Source: a bacterium
GTDB lineage: Bacteria > Ratteibacteria > UBA8468 > B48-G9 > JAFGKM01
DNA length: 8,571 nucleotides
Direction of reading: 5' to 3'
NCBI GenBank assembly: GCA_029548585.1
Contig: JAKPNC010000070.1
Location: 1 to 8,571, forward strand
Part shown: positions 1-6,408 of the stretch, piece after piece
How positions within the stretch are numbered: the stretch's first letter is position 1
Layout of the letters: the number at the start of each line of letters is the position of its first letter
Program-made: the position numbers and the translations under genes
Notes under the pieces: model-generated
Seen by the model: the letters and a program-made list of their open reading frames with translations, nothing else
Told to the model about the DNA's origin: nothing
The model's database searches: none

Positions 1-353
1 GCGGCGCGAGAATGTATGAAGGGATGTTTTCCCTCATGCAGATGGCAAAGACATCGGCTGCTGTGGGCAAGTTGAAGACGGCCGGCCTGCTCTACGTCTC
101 TGTTCTCACCGATCCCACCATGGGAGGGGTTGCCGCCAGCTTTGCTTTTCTCGGGGATATCATCATTGCAGAACCAAAAGCCCTCATAGGATTTGCAGGG
201 CCGCGTGTAATAGAACAGACCATCAGGCAGAAGCTGCCTCCAAACTTCCAGAGAACGGAATTCCTGTATGAACACGGCATGATAGATCTTATAGCAGCCC
301 GGCATGATCTCAAGCAGGTCATAGGGCAGATACTCCAGATATTTAATACATGA
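1..353 (+). CDS. accD: Acetyl-CoA carboxylase carboxyltransferase subunit beta, C-terminal part
   Basis: The 5' end lies outside the window; the reading frame is open from base 3 and ends with TGA at 351-353, leaving about 116 residues. AccD pairs with AccA to form the carboxyltransferase that moves CO2 from carboxybiotin to acetyl-CoA, giving malonyl-CoA for fatty acid synthesis in the cytoplasm. The visible part has the typical crotonase-fold AccD core: GARM near the start, SLMQMAKTSAA, SVLTDPTMGG, IAEPKALIGFAGPRVIEQT and KLPPNFQRTEFL, followed by the short variable tail. The N-terminal zinc-finger domain would be upstream and is not seen. The methionine at base 12 is internal (GAR-M), so it is not the start. 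The stop overlaps the folC start by ATGA, indicating co-transcription and translational coupling. Identification is by family knowledge and is very secure. Confidence 0.97.
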   Translation, partial: GARMYEGMFSLMQMAKTSAAVGKLKTAGLLYVSVLTDPTMGGVAASFAFLGDIIIAEPKALIGFAGPRVIEQTIRQKLPPNFQRTEFLYEHGMIDLIAARHDLKQVIGQILQIFNT

Positions 354-1639
354 ATAATCTACCTGAAACAGACTTCCTCCTGCACCTTACTGATTTTGGC
401 ATAAAGCTGGGACTTGAAAAGAGCGTCAGCCTGCTGGAGATGTTCGGCAACCCCCATCTTAAATACCGTTCCATTCTTGTTGCAGGGACCAACGGAAAAG
501 GTTCTGTCGCGAAAACTCTTGCCACCATTCTCTGCGAAGCAGGATATAAGACGGGACTTTATATAAGCCCCCATCTTGTCGACCTGGAAGAGCGCATATC
601 TGTCGACGGGCGCAACATAACGGCATCGGAACTCGCAAAGAAGGCAGGAGAGCTCCAGGAAATTCTGAAAGAGACGCCTTACCACATGTATCCCACTTTT
701 TTTGAAGCCATGACTGTCATAGCCTTCTCCTTCTTCGCCGACCGGGGCATAGACGTCCTTGTCTGCGAGGTGGGAATGGGCGGAAGGTTTGACGCCACAA
801 ATGTTCTGCCATCGTCCCTGGAGATCATAACCCGCATCGGGATAGAGCATACTCAGTTTCTCGGCAAAACATACCCGGAGATAGCCAACGAAAAGGCGGG
901 GATCATAAAGACAAAGAGCATGGTAATCACCGCCAGGCAGGAAGAAGATGCCATGAAGGTGATCAGGGATAAGGCCAGGGAGAAGAAGGCCGTCCTTCAT
1001 GCGGGTGGCAGGGATTTCAAGGCAAGGAGAAAGGGGGTTTCTCCGTCGGGACAGGTCTTTGACTTTTACGGAGGCCGGACATACCTCAATGTGCATACGC
1101 CCCTGCTTGGCAAACACCAGGTTGAAAATATGTCCCTGGTCCTTGAGGCGGCATGCCTTCTCGGGCGGGTTGGGTTGCCAGTGGACAGAAGGGCCGTTTA
1201 CGGCGGCATGGAAAAGACCGTGTGGCCGTGCCGTTTCCAGGTGGCCAGGGAAAACCCCCTGCTTGTGATAGACGGGGCACACAATCCCGACGGCATCAGG
1301 ACCCTCGTAGGCGGGCTTCGCTCAATCTTCCCGGGGGAGAGGTTCTCTTTTCTCATGGGGATCCTTAAAGACAAGGACTGGCGCAGGATGATTCGCACGG
1401 TGCTTCGCTACGAGGGCGCAGGGGAGATAGTTTTTACGGCCGCCGCAACGGAAAGGGCGCTCGATCCCTCTCTCCTTGCCTCTTTCGCACGGGACTGCGG
1501 CATCAGGGTTTCAGCCGTACCGTCTTACCGGAACGCATACAGATACGCGGTCCGGCATCCGGCCAACTGGTGTGTCTGCGGCTCCCTCTACCTGTGCGGA
1601 AACATCCTGCCTTTGACAGGGCGCCGGAAGAAGAAATGA
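350..1639 (+). CDS. folC: Folylpolyglutamate synthase / dihydrofolate synthase
   Basis: A 429-residue Mur-ligase-type ATP-dependent enzyme that adds glutamate to folates and, in bifunctional forms, to dihydropteroate. Visible motifs are the P-loop GTNGKGS (46-52), SPHLVDLEERI (73-83), the Mg/ATP region EVGMGGRFDATN (140-151), the conserved His in IGIEHT (H167), EKAGIIK (181-187; K187 is the likely equivalent of the carbamylated lysine known in the family) and DGAHNPDG from residue 308, which starts the C-terminal glutamate-binding domain. Length is normal for FolC. The ATG at 350 overlaps the accD stop (ATGA), which fixes the start and suggests coupled translation. accD-folC pairs are common in proteobacteria. 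The C-terminus ends in a short basic tail (RRKKK). Whether it has both activities cannot be told from sequence alone. Confidence 0.95.
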   Translation: MNNLPETDFLLHLTDFGIKLGLEKSVSLLEMFGNPHLKYRSILVAGTNGKGSVAKTLATILCEAGYKTGLYISPHLVDLEERISVDGRNITASELAKKAGELQEILKETPYHMYPTFFEAMTVIAFSFFADRGIDVLVCEVGMGGRFDATNVLPSSLEIITRIGIEHTQFLGKTYPEIANEKAGIIKTKSMVITARQEEDAMKVIRDKAREKKAVLHAGGRDFKARRKGVSPSGQVFDFYGGRTYLNVHTPLLGKHQVENMSLVLEAACLLGRVGLPVDRRAVYGGMEKTVWPCRFQVARENPLLVIDGAHNPDGIRTLVGGLRSIFPGERFSFLMGILKDKDWRRMIRTVLRYEGAGEIVFTAAATERALDPSLLASFARDCGIRVSAVPSYRNAYRYAVRHPANWCVCGSLYLCGNILPLTGRRKKK

Positions 1640-1673
1640 CACCTGTGGCGGCCGCCCGCAGAGGGCAGAGCTT

Positions 1674-1699
1674 CCAGGGAAGATCTCGTCAATCCCTGG
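1674..1699 (+). other. Weak stem-loop after folC
   Basis: A perfect 7-bp inverted repeat (CCAGGGA at 1674-1680, TCCCTGG at 1693-1699) with a 12-nt loop lies 35 bases after the folC stop. It is followed by CTTTAAAT, not by a real T-run, so it is at best a poor intrinsic terminator or a 3'-end stabilising hairpin. Its position between folC and the pyrC promoter is what a transcript end would need; function is inference. Confidence 0.3.
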
Positions 1700-1742
1700 C
1701 TTTAAATGGTGCAACAAATGGAGGCTGAAGGAAGGCCATCTT

Positions 1743-1771
1743 TTGAAAAAGGGGAAGAAAAATTATATAAT
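1743..1771 (+). promoter_or_regulatory. Sigma-70-type promoter for pyrC
   Basis: The -35 box TTGAAA (1743-1748, 5 of 6 to consensus) and the -10 box TATAAT (1766-1771, perfect) are separated by exactly 17 bases. The predicted transcript start is near 1778, giving a leader of about 56 bases before the pyrC ATG. It suggests that pyrC has its own transcript apart from accD-folC. No clear attenuator or T-run was seen in the leader. Confidence 0.65.
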
Positions 1772-1833
1772 TACGTGGTGATCCTGCATGACGGGGTAAG
1801 AGTGGAATCCCTGAGCAACAAAGAGAGAAAAAA

Positions 1834-3126
1834 ATGGACATACTGATAAAAAACGGGAACGTTCTGGAGCCGGCACAGGCAACGGAAGGGATCTGCGACA
1901 TCCTTGTCCGGCAGGGCAGAATAGCGAGGGTGGCAAAGAACATCAAGGCAGAAGGGTCCTGCAGGGTCATTGAGGCGAAGGGGCTGTACGTGATGCCGGG
2001 ATTGATAGACATGCACTGCCACCTGAGAGAACCGGGCAGGGAGGACGAGGAGACGATATATAACGGGAGCCTGTCGGCGGCCAGGGGTGGATTTACAACC
2101 ATATGCTGCATGCCTAACACCTCGCCGGCGCTCGACAGCAAGGTTGCAATAAGCTTTGTAAAGCACAGGGCCCTTGCCGCGGCCTGCGACGTTCTTCCTG
2201 TCGGAGCCATAACCATAAACAGGGAAGGCAGGGAACTGGCTTCTTTCGGGGAGATGGCACAGGAGGGCGCATGCGCTTTTTCCGACGACGGCGATTGTAT
2301 CATGGACAGCCTCATAATGAGGCGGGCGCTCGAATATACAAAGCTTTACGGAAAAAAGGTGATATCCCATGCCGAGGACAAGTTTCTCTCGAAGAACGGC
2401 GTGATGAACGAGGGGGCGCTCTCTGTCCAGATGGGACTCATCGGCATACCGAGACAGGCGGAAGAGATCATGGTCAGCAGGGACGTGTGCCTGGCGGAAC
2501 TTACCGGAGGGCTGCTGCATGTTGCGCATCTTTCCACCAGGGAGGCCGTGGAAGTGATGAAGCGGGCTAAAAGAAGTTGCCCCGGAATATCGTGCGAGGT
2601 GACCATCCACCACCTTTCCCTGACGGAAGAGGCAGTGGGGGGATATAACGCCAATGCCAAGGTTTCTCCCCCGCTCAGGACGGCAAGGGACCAGAAGGCC
2701 CTCATCGAAGGAGTGAAAGACGGGACGATAGACTGCATTGTAACCGATAACGCGCCCCATAGCCAGGAAGAAAAGGAGTCAGGCTTTGAGAATGCCCCGT
2801 TCGGGATGGTGGGATTCGAAACCGCCCTGCCGCTTTCCCTTGAACTGGCAGAGAGGGGCGTACCTCTCTTACAGGTCGTTTCCAGGTGGACTGCCGGCCC
2901 TGCAAGGATACTGGGCCTTGAAGACAGGGGCAGTATATCCGAGGGTAAAAGGGCCGATATCATCGTGGTCGATCCCGGCAAGGAATGGACATGCACGGAG
3001 GAATCCCTCCAGTCGAAAAGCAAAAACACTCCTTTCCTGGGAAGGCGTATGAAGGGAAAGGTCTCTGTAACAGTCTGTAACGGGAAAATAGTTTTTGAAG
3101 ACAAGGCGTCCAGGGAGAAGAGATAA
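1834..3126 (+). CDS. pyrC: Dihydroorotase, class I
   Basis: A 430-residue amidohydrolase that closes carbamoyl-aspartate to dihydroorotate, the third step of pyrimidine synthesis. All metal-site residues of the class I (Aquifex/Bacillus-like) enzymes are in place: H61 and H63 with R65 in MHCHLREPG, D152 in AFSDDGD, H179 in ISHAED, H232 in VAHLST and D305 in TDNAPH. The substrate loop residues around NTSPA (95-99) and the GFETALPL segment near the C-terminal third are also present. Use of Asp152 at the bridging position, not a carbamylated lysine, fits this class. The start ATG has only a weak ribosome site (AGAGAG, six bases before). Class I enzymes often sit beside pyrB, but no pyrB is seen here, and the gene has its own promoter. 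An inactive PyrX-type paralogue is unlikely because every ligand is kept. Confidence 0.95.
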   Translation: MDILIKNGNVLEPAQATEGICDILVRQGRIARVAKNIKAEGSCRVIEAKGLYVMPGLIDMHCHLREPGREDEETIYNGSLSAARGGFTTICCMPNTSPALDSKVAISFVKHRALAAACDVLPVGAITINREGRELASFGEMAQEGACAFSDDGDCIMDSLIMRRALEYTKLYGKKVISHAEDKFLSKNGVMNEGALSVQMGLIGIPRQAEEIMVSRDVCLAELTGGLLHVAHLSTREAVEVMKRAKRSCPGISCEVTIHHLSLTEEAVGGYNANAKVSPPLRTARDQKALIEGVKDGTIDCIVTDNAPHSQEEKESGFENAPFGMVGFETALPLSLELAERGVPLLQVVSRWTAGPARILGLEDRGSISEGKRADIIVVDPGKEWTCTEESLQSKSKNTPFLGRRMKGKVSVTVCNGKIVFEDKASREKR

Positions 3127-3327
3127 CATATCGTTTTAGTCCAACCTTCCCTTTCAATCTGCGGGGCGCCTCTGTCAGTCTTTTGCCATCCCGCTTTTGT
3201 CTATCCCTTGCCCGTCTCTCCGCTTTTTCAACCGGGGCTTTATCCCCGCTGGGCTGACATCCCGGCAAAAAAAGACCCCCCCCGGCCGCTTTAATTTGCA
3301 AAAGACAAATAAAAGAACCGTTCAGTC
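3127..3327 (+). other. Gene-free spacer with C/T-rich, Rho-site-like stretch
   Basis: No convincing gene was seen. By hand count, bases 3131-3230 contain 36 C, 39 T, 16 G and 9 A, so the stretch is 75% pyrimidine, the reverse of the purine-rich coding strands on either side. C well above G just after a stop codon is the usual make-up of a Rho-loading (rut) site, so Rho-dependent ending of the pyrC transcript is plausible. Two short hairpins follow (CGGGG 3233-3237 with CCCCG 3244-3248; GCTGGG 3248-3253 with CCCGGC 3261-3266, one G-U pair), but they are followed by A7 (3267-3273) and C8 (3276-3283), not by a T-run, so they are not intrinsic terminators. Confidence 0.4.
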
Positions 3328-3356
3328 TTGACAGAAAAGAAAAAAAAAGTTACAAT
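3328..3356 (+). promoter_or_regulatory. Sigma-70-type promoter of the hydrogenase operon
   Basis: A perfect -35 box TTGACA (3328-3333) and a -10 box TACAAT (3351-3356, 5 of 6) are separated by 17 bases made almost wholly of A and G. The predicted start is near 3363, giving a leader of about 85 bases before the first gene. With boxes this close to consensus the promoter should be strong unless repressed, which suits the operator-like palindrome just downstream. Confidence 0.75.
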
Positions 3357-3385
3357 AAAAGGGATATGCAAATTTTTTTATCCTG

Positions 3386-3407
3386 CTTTGTGAAAAAAAT
3401 CACAAAG
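3386..3407. promoter_or_regulatory. Perfect palindrome, candidate Rex or CRP/FNR-family operator
   Basis: CTTTGTGA (3386-3393) and TCACAAAG (3400-3407) are perfect 8-base inverted arms around A6. The core TTGTGA-N6-TCACAA matches the operator type TTGTGAANNNNTTCACAA known for Rex, the repressor released by high NADH/NAD+, at every position but one in the spacer. It equally matches the CRP-type site TGTGA-N6-TCACA. It lies about 23 to 45 bases downstream of the predicted transcript start, the place for a repressor that blocks polymerase. Since the genes code for an NADH-linked hydrogenase, Rex is the more natural reader. A CRP/FNR-type activator acting on a weaker downstream promoter (AATAAT at 3424-3429) is the main alternative. 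The palindrome could also fold as an RNA hairpin in the leader. Confidence 0.65.
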
Positions 3408-3436
3408 TAGTCCTCTCTTAACGAATAATTTGAAAA

Positions 3437-3441
3437 AGAGG
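3437..3441 (+). promoter_or_regulatory. Ribosome-binding site that sets the first operon start
   Basis: AGAGG ends six bases before the ATG at 3448 and three bases before the in-frame ATG at 3445. This favours 3448 and argues against the in-frame TTG at 3430, which lies upstream of the site. Confidence 0.6.
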
Positions 3442-3447
3442 TCAATG

Positions 3448-4335
3448 ATGAAACATAAGATATTGGTAGTTGAGAGTGATGTTACATTTGCAGGAAAGGC
3501 GGCAGAGCTTCTCAGCAGTTACAATTATTCGATTTACACTGCCGGGACATACAAGGAAGGATTTGAGAAGATAAAGAAGCTGGCGCCCGACATCGTGCTT
3601 GTCAGCCTCGGCATGCTCAGGCCCGGAAGCAGGGGGGACACCGTTAAGTCCATACTTCAGTATGCGGGCATTAACGGCATCCCTGCTGTCATAATACTTC
3701 CCGAAGCCATCCAGTTTCCCGAAGGACTGGAGGCTTTCATTGAAAAGGTTCCGCTTAAGACGGTCGTCTTTAAAAAAGACGTGGAGCAGGTACTGGTCTC
3801 GAACATCAAACACCTTGTTCAGCAGGCGGGCGAGAAACACAGGCAGGTCATAGAAGAGGTTGCTCTCCTGGTCGAAAAATGGAAGGATAAGGAAGGAAAC
3901 CTTATAATGATACTCCACGAGATCCAGAAGGAATTTGGGTACGTGCCCAGGAGCGTGGCTTTCATACTTGCACAGAGGCTTGATATAGCTCTTGCCAGGA
4001 TATACGAGGTAATCACATTCTACAACTTCTTCCGGCTGGAGGCTCCTGGAAAGCATATCATATCCGTATGCCTCGGCACGGCCTGCTACCTGAAGGGATC
4101 CGGGAAGATCCTCGAAGAAATAAAGAATATCCTCAACGTGGAAGAGGGGCAGACCACGCGCGACGGGCTCTTTTACCTTCAGGTGGTGCGCTGCCTCGGC
4201 TGCTGCGGACTTGCGCCCGTCATGACCGTTGACGATAAGGTATACGGAAACATGACGAGGGAGAACGTTGTAAACATTCTTTCGAAGTATGCAAAAAAAG
4301 GAGAACTTTCCAATGGCAAAGCTTACAAGAAGTAA
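3448..4335 (+). CDS. hydC: HydC/NuoE-like [2Fe-2S] subunit with N-terminal degenerate receiver domain
   Basis: A 295-residue protein with two parts. Residues 1 to about 125 look like a response-regulator receiver fold: ILVVESD at the first strand, a PDIVLVS strand, GIPAVIIL and VVFKKD at the place of the usual KP strand. The phospho-acceptor Asp is Ser53, and the acidic pair is E9-S10, so phosphorylation is unlikely. Residues about 135-285 are a NuoE (24-kDa NADH dehydrogenase) domain: FGYVP (163-167), EVITFYNFF (187-195) and the [2Fe-2S] ligands C208, C213, C249 and C253 in CLGTAC and CLGCC. In HydABC hydrogenases this subunit passes electrons next to the flavin of HydB. Typical NuoE/HydC proteins are about 160 residues, so the front domain is an addition. 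The start is chosen from the AGAGG site; 3445 (one more Met) or TTG 3430 are alternatives. The 3' end overlaps the next gene by 23 bases. The subunit role is secure; the role of the front domain is unknown, perhaps docking. Confidence 0.9.
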   Translation: MKHKILVVESDVTFAGKAAELLSSYNYSIYTAGTYKEGFEKIKKLAPDIVLVSLGMLRPGSRGDTVKSILQYAGINGIPAVIILPEAIQFPEGLEAFIEKVPLKTVVFKKDVEQVLVSNIKHLVQQAGEKHRQVIEEVALLVEKWKDKEGNLIMILHEIQKEFGYVPRSVAFILAQRLDIALARIYEVITFYNFFRLEAPGKHIISVCLGTACYLKGSGKILEEIKNILNVEEGQTTRDGLFYLQVVRCLGCCGLAPVMTVDDKVYGNMTRENVVNILSKYAKKGELSNGKAYKK

Positions 4336-4675
4336 ACTGGAGGAATACGGGAAAAAGGCGCCGGCTAAAGCTGGCAGGGCCCTGGTGAGGGTCGGCATGA
4401 GCACATGCGGGATAGCCGCCGGGGCAGAAGAGGTTTACGAGGCCCTGAAAGGCGCCGTTGCCCAGAGGAACCTGGATGTAGACGTGAGAAAGTGCGGCTG
4501 CAACGGCAAGTGTTACGCGGAGCCGCTGGTGGAGGTTGTCTCCGGGGGGCTTCCCGCCGTTCTGTACGGCAAGGTTGACAAGAGGCTGGCCCTGGACATA
4601 ATAGATAAACACGTTATCAACGGCGAGCTGCTAAACGATCACATATACGGTATAGATGAAGGCAAGGGAGAGTAA
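4313..4675 (+). CDS. Small thioredoxin-like [2Fe-2S] ferredoxin, split HydB N-terminal domain
   Basis: A 120-residue soluble protein resembling the thioredoxin-like [2Fe-2S] domain that begins many HydB/NuoF-type hydrogenase subunits. Visible landmarks are STCGIAAGAEEV (30-41), KCGCNGKCYAEPLVEV (60-75) and YGKVD. Candidate cluster ligands are C32, C61, C63 and C67; which four-cysteine set binds the cluster is inferred. The start at 4313 is preceded by AAGGAG nine bases upstream, inside the end of the previous gene; the in-frame ATG at 4289 lacks a ribosome site. The stop precedes the next ATG by one base. It probably serves as an extra electron relay or ferredoxin-docking subunit of the hydrogenase complex, making it a four-subunit enzyme. 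I give no symbol because naming of this subunit varies. Confidence 0.85.
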   Translation: MAKLTRSKLEEYGKKAPAKAGRALVRVGMSTCGIAAGAEEVYEALKGAVAQRNLDVDVRKCGCNGKCYAEPLVEVVSGGLPAVLYGKVDKRLALDIIDKHVINGELLNDHIYGIDEGKGE

Positions 4676-4676
4676 A

Positions 4677-6407
4677 ATGAAATTAATTCTACTGAAAGAC
4701 ACCGACGGAAAAAAAGAGGAAGCCGTATTCCAGGAGAAAATCCTTGCTGAAATGAAAAAGGAGAACGTCCAGGGTAAATGGCAAGTGGTAAGGGTTGCAG
4801 ATATGGGGATTTACAACAAGGGGGTCGCCGTTAAGATCCTTCCGGAGGGATTTACATATACGGGATTGTCTCTTGACGATATCCCTGCCCTTGTCAGGAC
4901 AAGCATAAAGGAAGGCAGGGAGCTCGGGGAGAAGAGTTACGGGTTGAAGGATAAGCAGGTCAAGATAGTCCTGAGGAACTGCGGCAGGATAGACCCGGAA
5001 AACATAGAAAGCTACCTTGAGAGCGGAGGATACCAGGGACTTAAGAAGGTCCTCCTGGAATTGAAGCCCGAGCAGGCGATAGAAGAACTCAAGGAGAGCG
5101 GCCTCAGGGGAAGGGGCGGCGGCGGTTTTCCCGTATGGATGAAGTGGCAATTCGCAAGGAAGCCGGAATCGGCCGAGAAATTTATCATATGCAATGGCGA
5201 CGAGGGAGATCCCGGGGCTTACATGGATAGGAGCGTCCTCGAGGGGGATCCCCATTCCGTTCTCGAGGGAATGCTTACGGCAGGCTACCTGGTGGGAGCA
5301 AACAAGGGGTATTTTTACATAAGGGCGGAGTATCCGCTTGCCATAACCCGTGTCCAGAACGCCGTTGAACAGGCAAGAGCATACGGGCTGCTCGGGGAGA
5401 ATATCCTGGGTAGCGGTTTCAGTTTCGAAGTGGATATAAGGCTCGGTGCGGGAGCCTTTGTCTGCGGAGAAGAAACGGCGCTTATAGCTTCCGTAGAAGG
5501 CAAGAGAGGCTATCCCTCTCCCAGGCCTCCGTATCCTTCTGTCAAGGGACTGTGGGGAAAACCCACGGTAATAAATAACGTGGAAACCCTTGCAAATATA
5601 CCTGTTGTATTTTCAAGGGGAGGCAAGTGGTTTTCAAGTATAGGAAGTCCCACTGCGAAGGGAACAAAGGTTTTTGCTCTGACTGGCAAGATAAAAAATT
5701 CCGGTCTGGTTGAGGTTCCCATGGGGATCACCCTCAGGGAGATCATATACGATATAGGCGGGGGGATGCTCAACAGCTACGACATAAAGGCCGTTCAGAC
5801 AGGAGGCCCGTCCGGAGGAGTCATATCAAGGGAATACCTCGACACCCCCGTTGATTACGAGAACCTTCAAAAATTGGGCTCGATAATGGGATCGGGCGGC
5901 ATGATAGTGATAGATGAAAGCGACTGCATGGTGGATCTGGCAAAATTTTACATGAACTTCTGCGTGGACGAGTCTTGTGGAAAATGCGCTCCTTGCAGGA
6001 TAGGCACCACCCAGATGCTGGAATATCTTGACAGCGTATCAAAGGGGAAGGCCCGCGAGGATGATCTTCCAAGGCTCAAAAAGGTCGCAATGGCGGTAAA
6101 GAAGGCTTCCCTGTGCGGACTCGGACAGACTTCCCCCAACCCCGTTCTTTCAACCCTGAGATATTTTGAAGAAGAATATCTCGAGCATATAAGGGAGGGC
6201 AAGTGCCGCGCCGGGAAGTGCAAGGATCTGCTCCAGTATTCGATATTGCAGGATCAGTGCAGGAAGTGCGGGCTCTGTTACAGGAACTGCCCGGTTAATG
6301 CGATCACCGGTAACAACAAGCAGGGATATATCATAGAAAGAGAAAAGTGTATCAAGTGCGGCAACTGTTTTGACGTATGCAAATTCGAGGCTATCTCCAG
6401 GGGGTAA
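4677..6407 (+). CDS. hydB: NAD(H)-linked [FeFe] hydrogenase subunit HydB (NuoF-like flavoprotein)
   Basis: A 576-residue NuoF-family subunit binding FMN and NAD(H), the site where electrons enter or leave as NADH. Motifs in order: glycine-rich RGRGGGGFP (144-152), the FMN-site CNGDEGDPGAY (172-182), GAGAFVCGEETAL (257-269), the N3-type [4Fe-4S] motif with C434, C437, C440 and C480, an extra pair C510/C515, and a C-terminal two-[4Fe-4S] ferredoxin domain with C528/C531/C534/C538 and C558/C561/C564/C568. That C-terminal domain separates HydB from plain respiratory NuoF. Residues 1 to about 95 look like the usual thioredoxin-like front domain but hold no cysteine; the first Cys is C102. The start ATG at 4677 follows AAGGGAG by six bases; ATG 4656 lacks a ribosome site. 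The stop is one base before hydA. The family is certain; whether the enzyme bifurcates electrons with ferredoxin or uses NADH alone cannot be told here. Confidence 0.94.
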   Translation: MKLILLKDTDGKKEEAVFQEKILAEMKKENVQGKWQVVRVADMGIYNKGVAVKILPEGFTYTGLSLDDIPALVRTSIKEGRELGEKSYGLKDKQVKIVLRNCGRIDPENIESYLESGGYQGLKKVLLELKPEQAIEELKESGLRGRGGGGFPVWMKWQFARKPESAEKFIICNGDEGDPGAYMDRSVLEGDPHSVLEGMLTAGYLVGANKGYFYIRAEYPLAITRVQNAVEQARAYGLLGENILGSGFSFEVDIRLGAGAFVCGEETALIASVEGKRGYPSPRPPYPSVKGLWGKPTVINNVETLANIPVVFSRGGKWFSSIGSPTAKGTKVFALTGKIKNSGLVEVPMGITLREIIYDIGGGMLNSYDIKAVQTGGPSGGVISREYLDTPVDYENLQKLGSIMGSGGMIVIDESDCMVDLAKFYMNFCVDESCGKCAPCRIGTTQMLEYLDSVSKGKAREDDLPRLKKVAMAVKKASLCGLGQTSPNPVLSTLRYFEEEYLEHIREGKCRAGKCKDLLQYSILQDQCRKCGLCYRNCPVNAITGNNKQGYIIEREKCIKCGNCFDVCKFEAISRG

Positions 6408-6408
6408 A

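Noticed and set aside
359..1282. Long minus-strand open frame antisense to folC
   Set aside because: FolC on the + strand has all family motifs across this stretch; the antisense product has no recognisable domain.
1706..1846. Open frame of 46 codons on + overlapping the pyrC start (MVQQMEAEGRPSF...)
   Set aside because: It has no ribosome site before either possible ATG (1706 or 1718), and the pyrC promoter lies inside it, so the pyrC transcript would not contain its start. It could still be made from accD-folC read-through; conservation in relatives would be needed.
1771..2760. Long minus-strand open frame antisense to pyrC
   Set aside because: PyrC carries every metal-site residue in the + frame; the antisense frame reflects codon composition only.
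3233..3273. Hairpins followed by an A-run as an intrinsic terminator
   Set aside because: The homopolymer after the stem is A on the + strand. Read on the minus strand the T-run comes before the stem, so neither direction fits a Rho-independent terminator.
2960..3301. Minus-strand open frame of 113 codons across the pyrC end and the spacer
   Set aside because: It needs a TTG start without a ribosome site, half of it lies antisense to pyrC, and its basic, low-complexity product is explained by the pyrimidine-rich + strand.
3430..3447. Upstream TTG start for the hydC gene
   Set aside because: The AGAGG site lies between the TTG and the ATG at 3448, so it cannot serve the TTG; the receiver-like first strand begins right after 3448.
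3442..4404. Minus-strand open frame of 320 codons antisense to hydC
   Set aside because: The + strand encodes a clear NuoE domain with cluster cysteines; the antisense product is unrecognisable and has no ribosome site that I can see.
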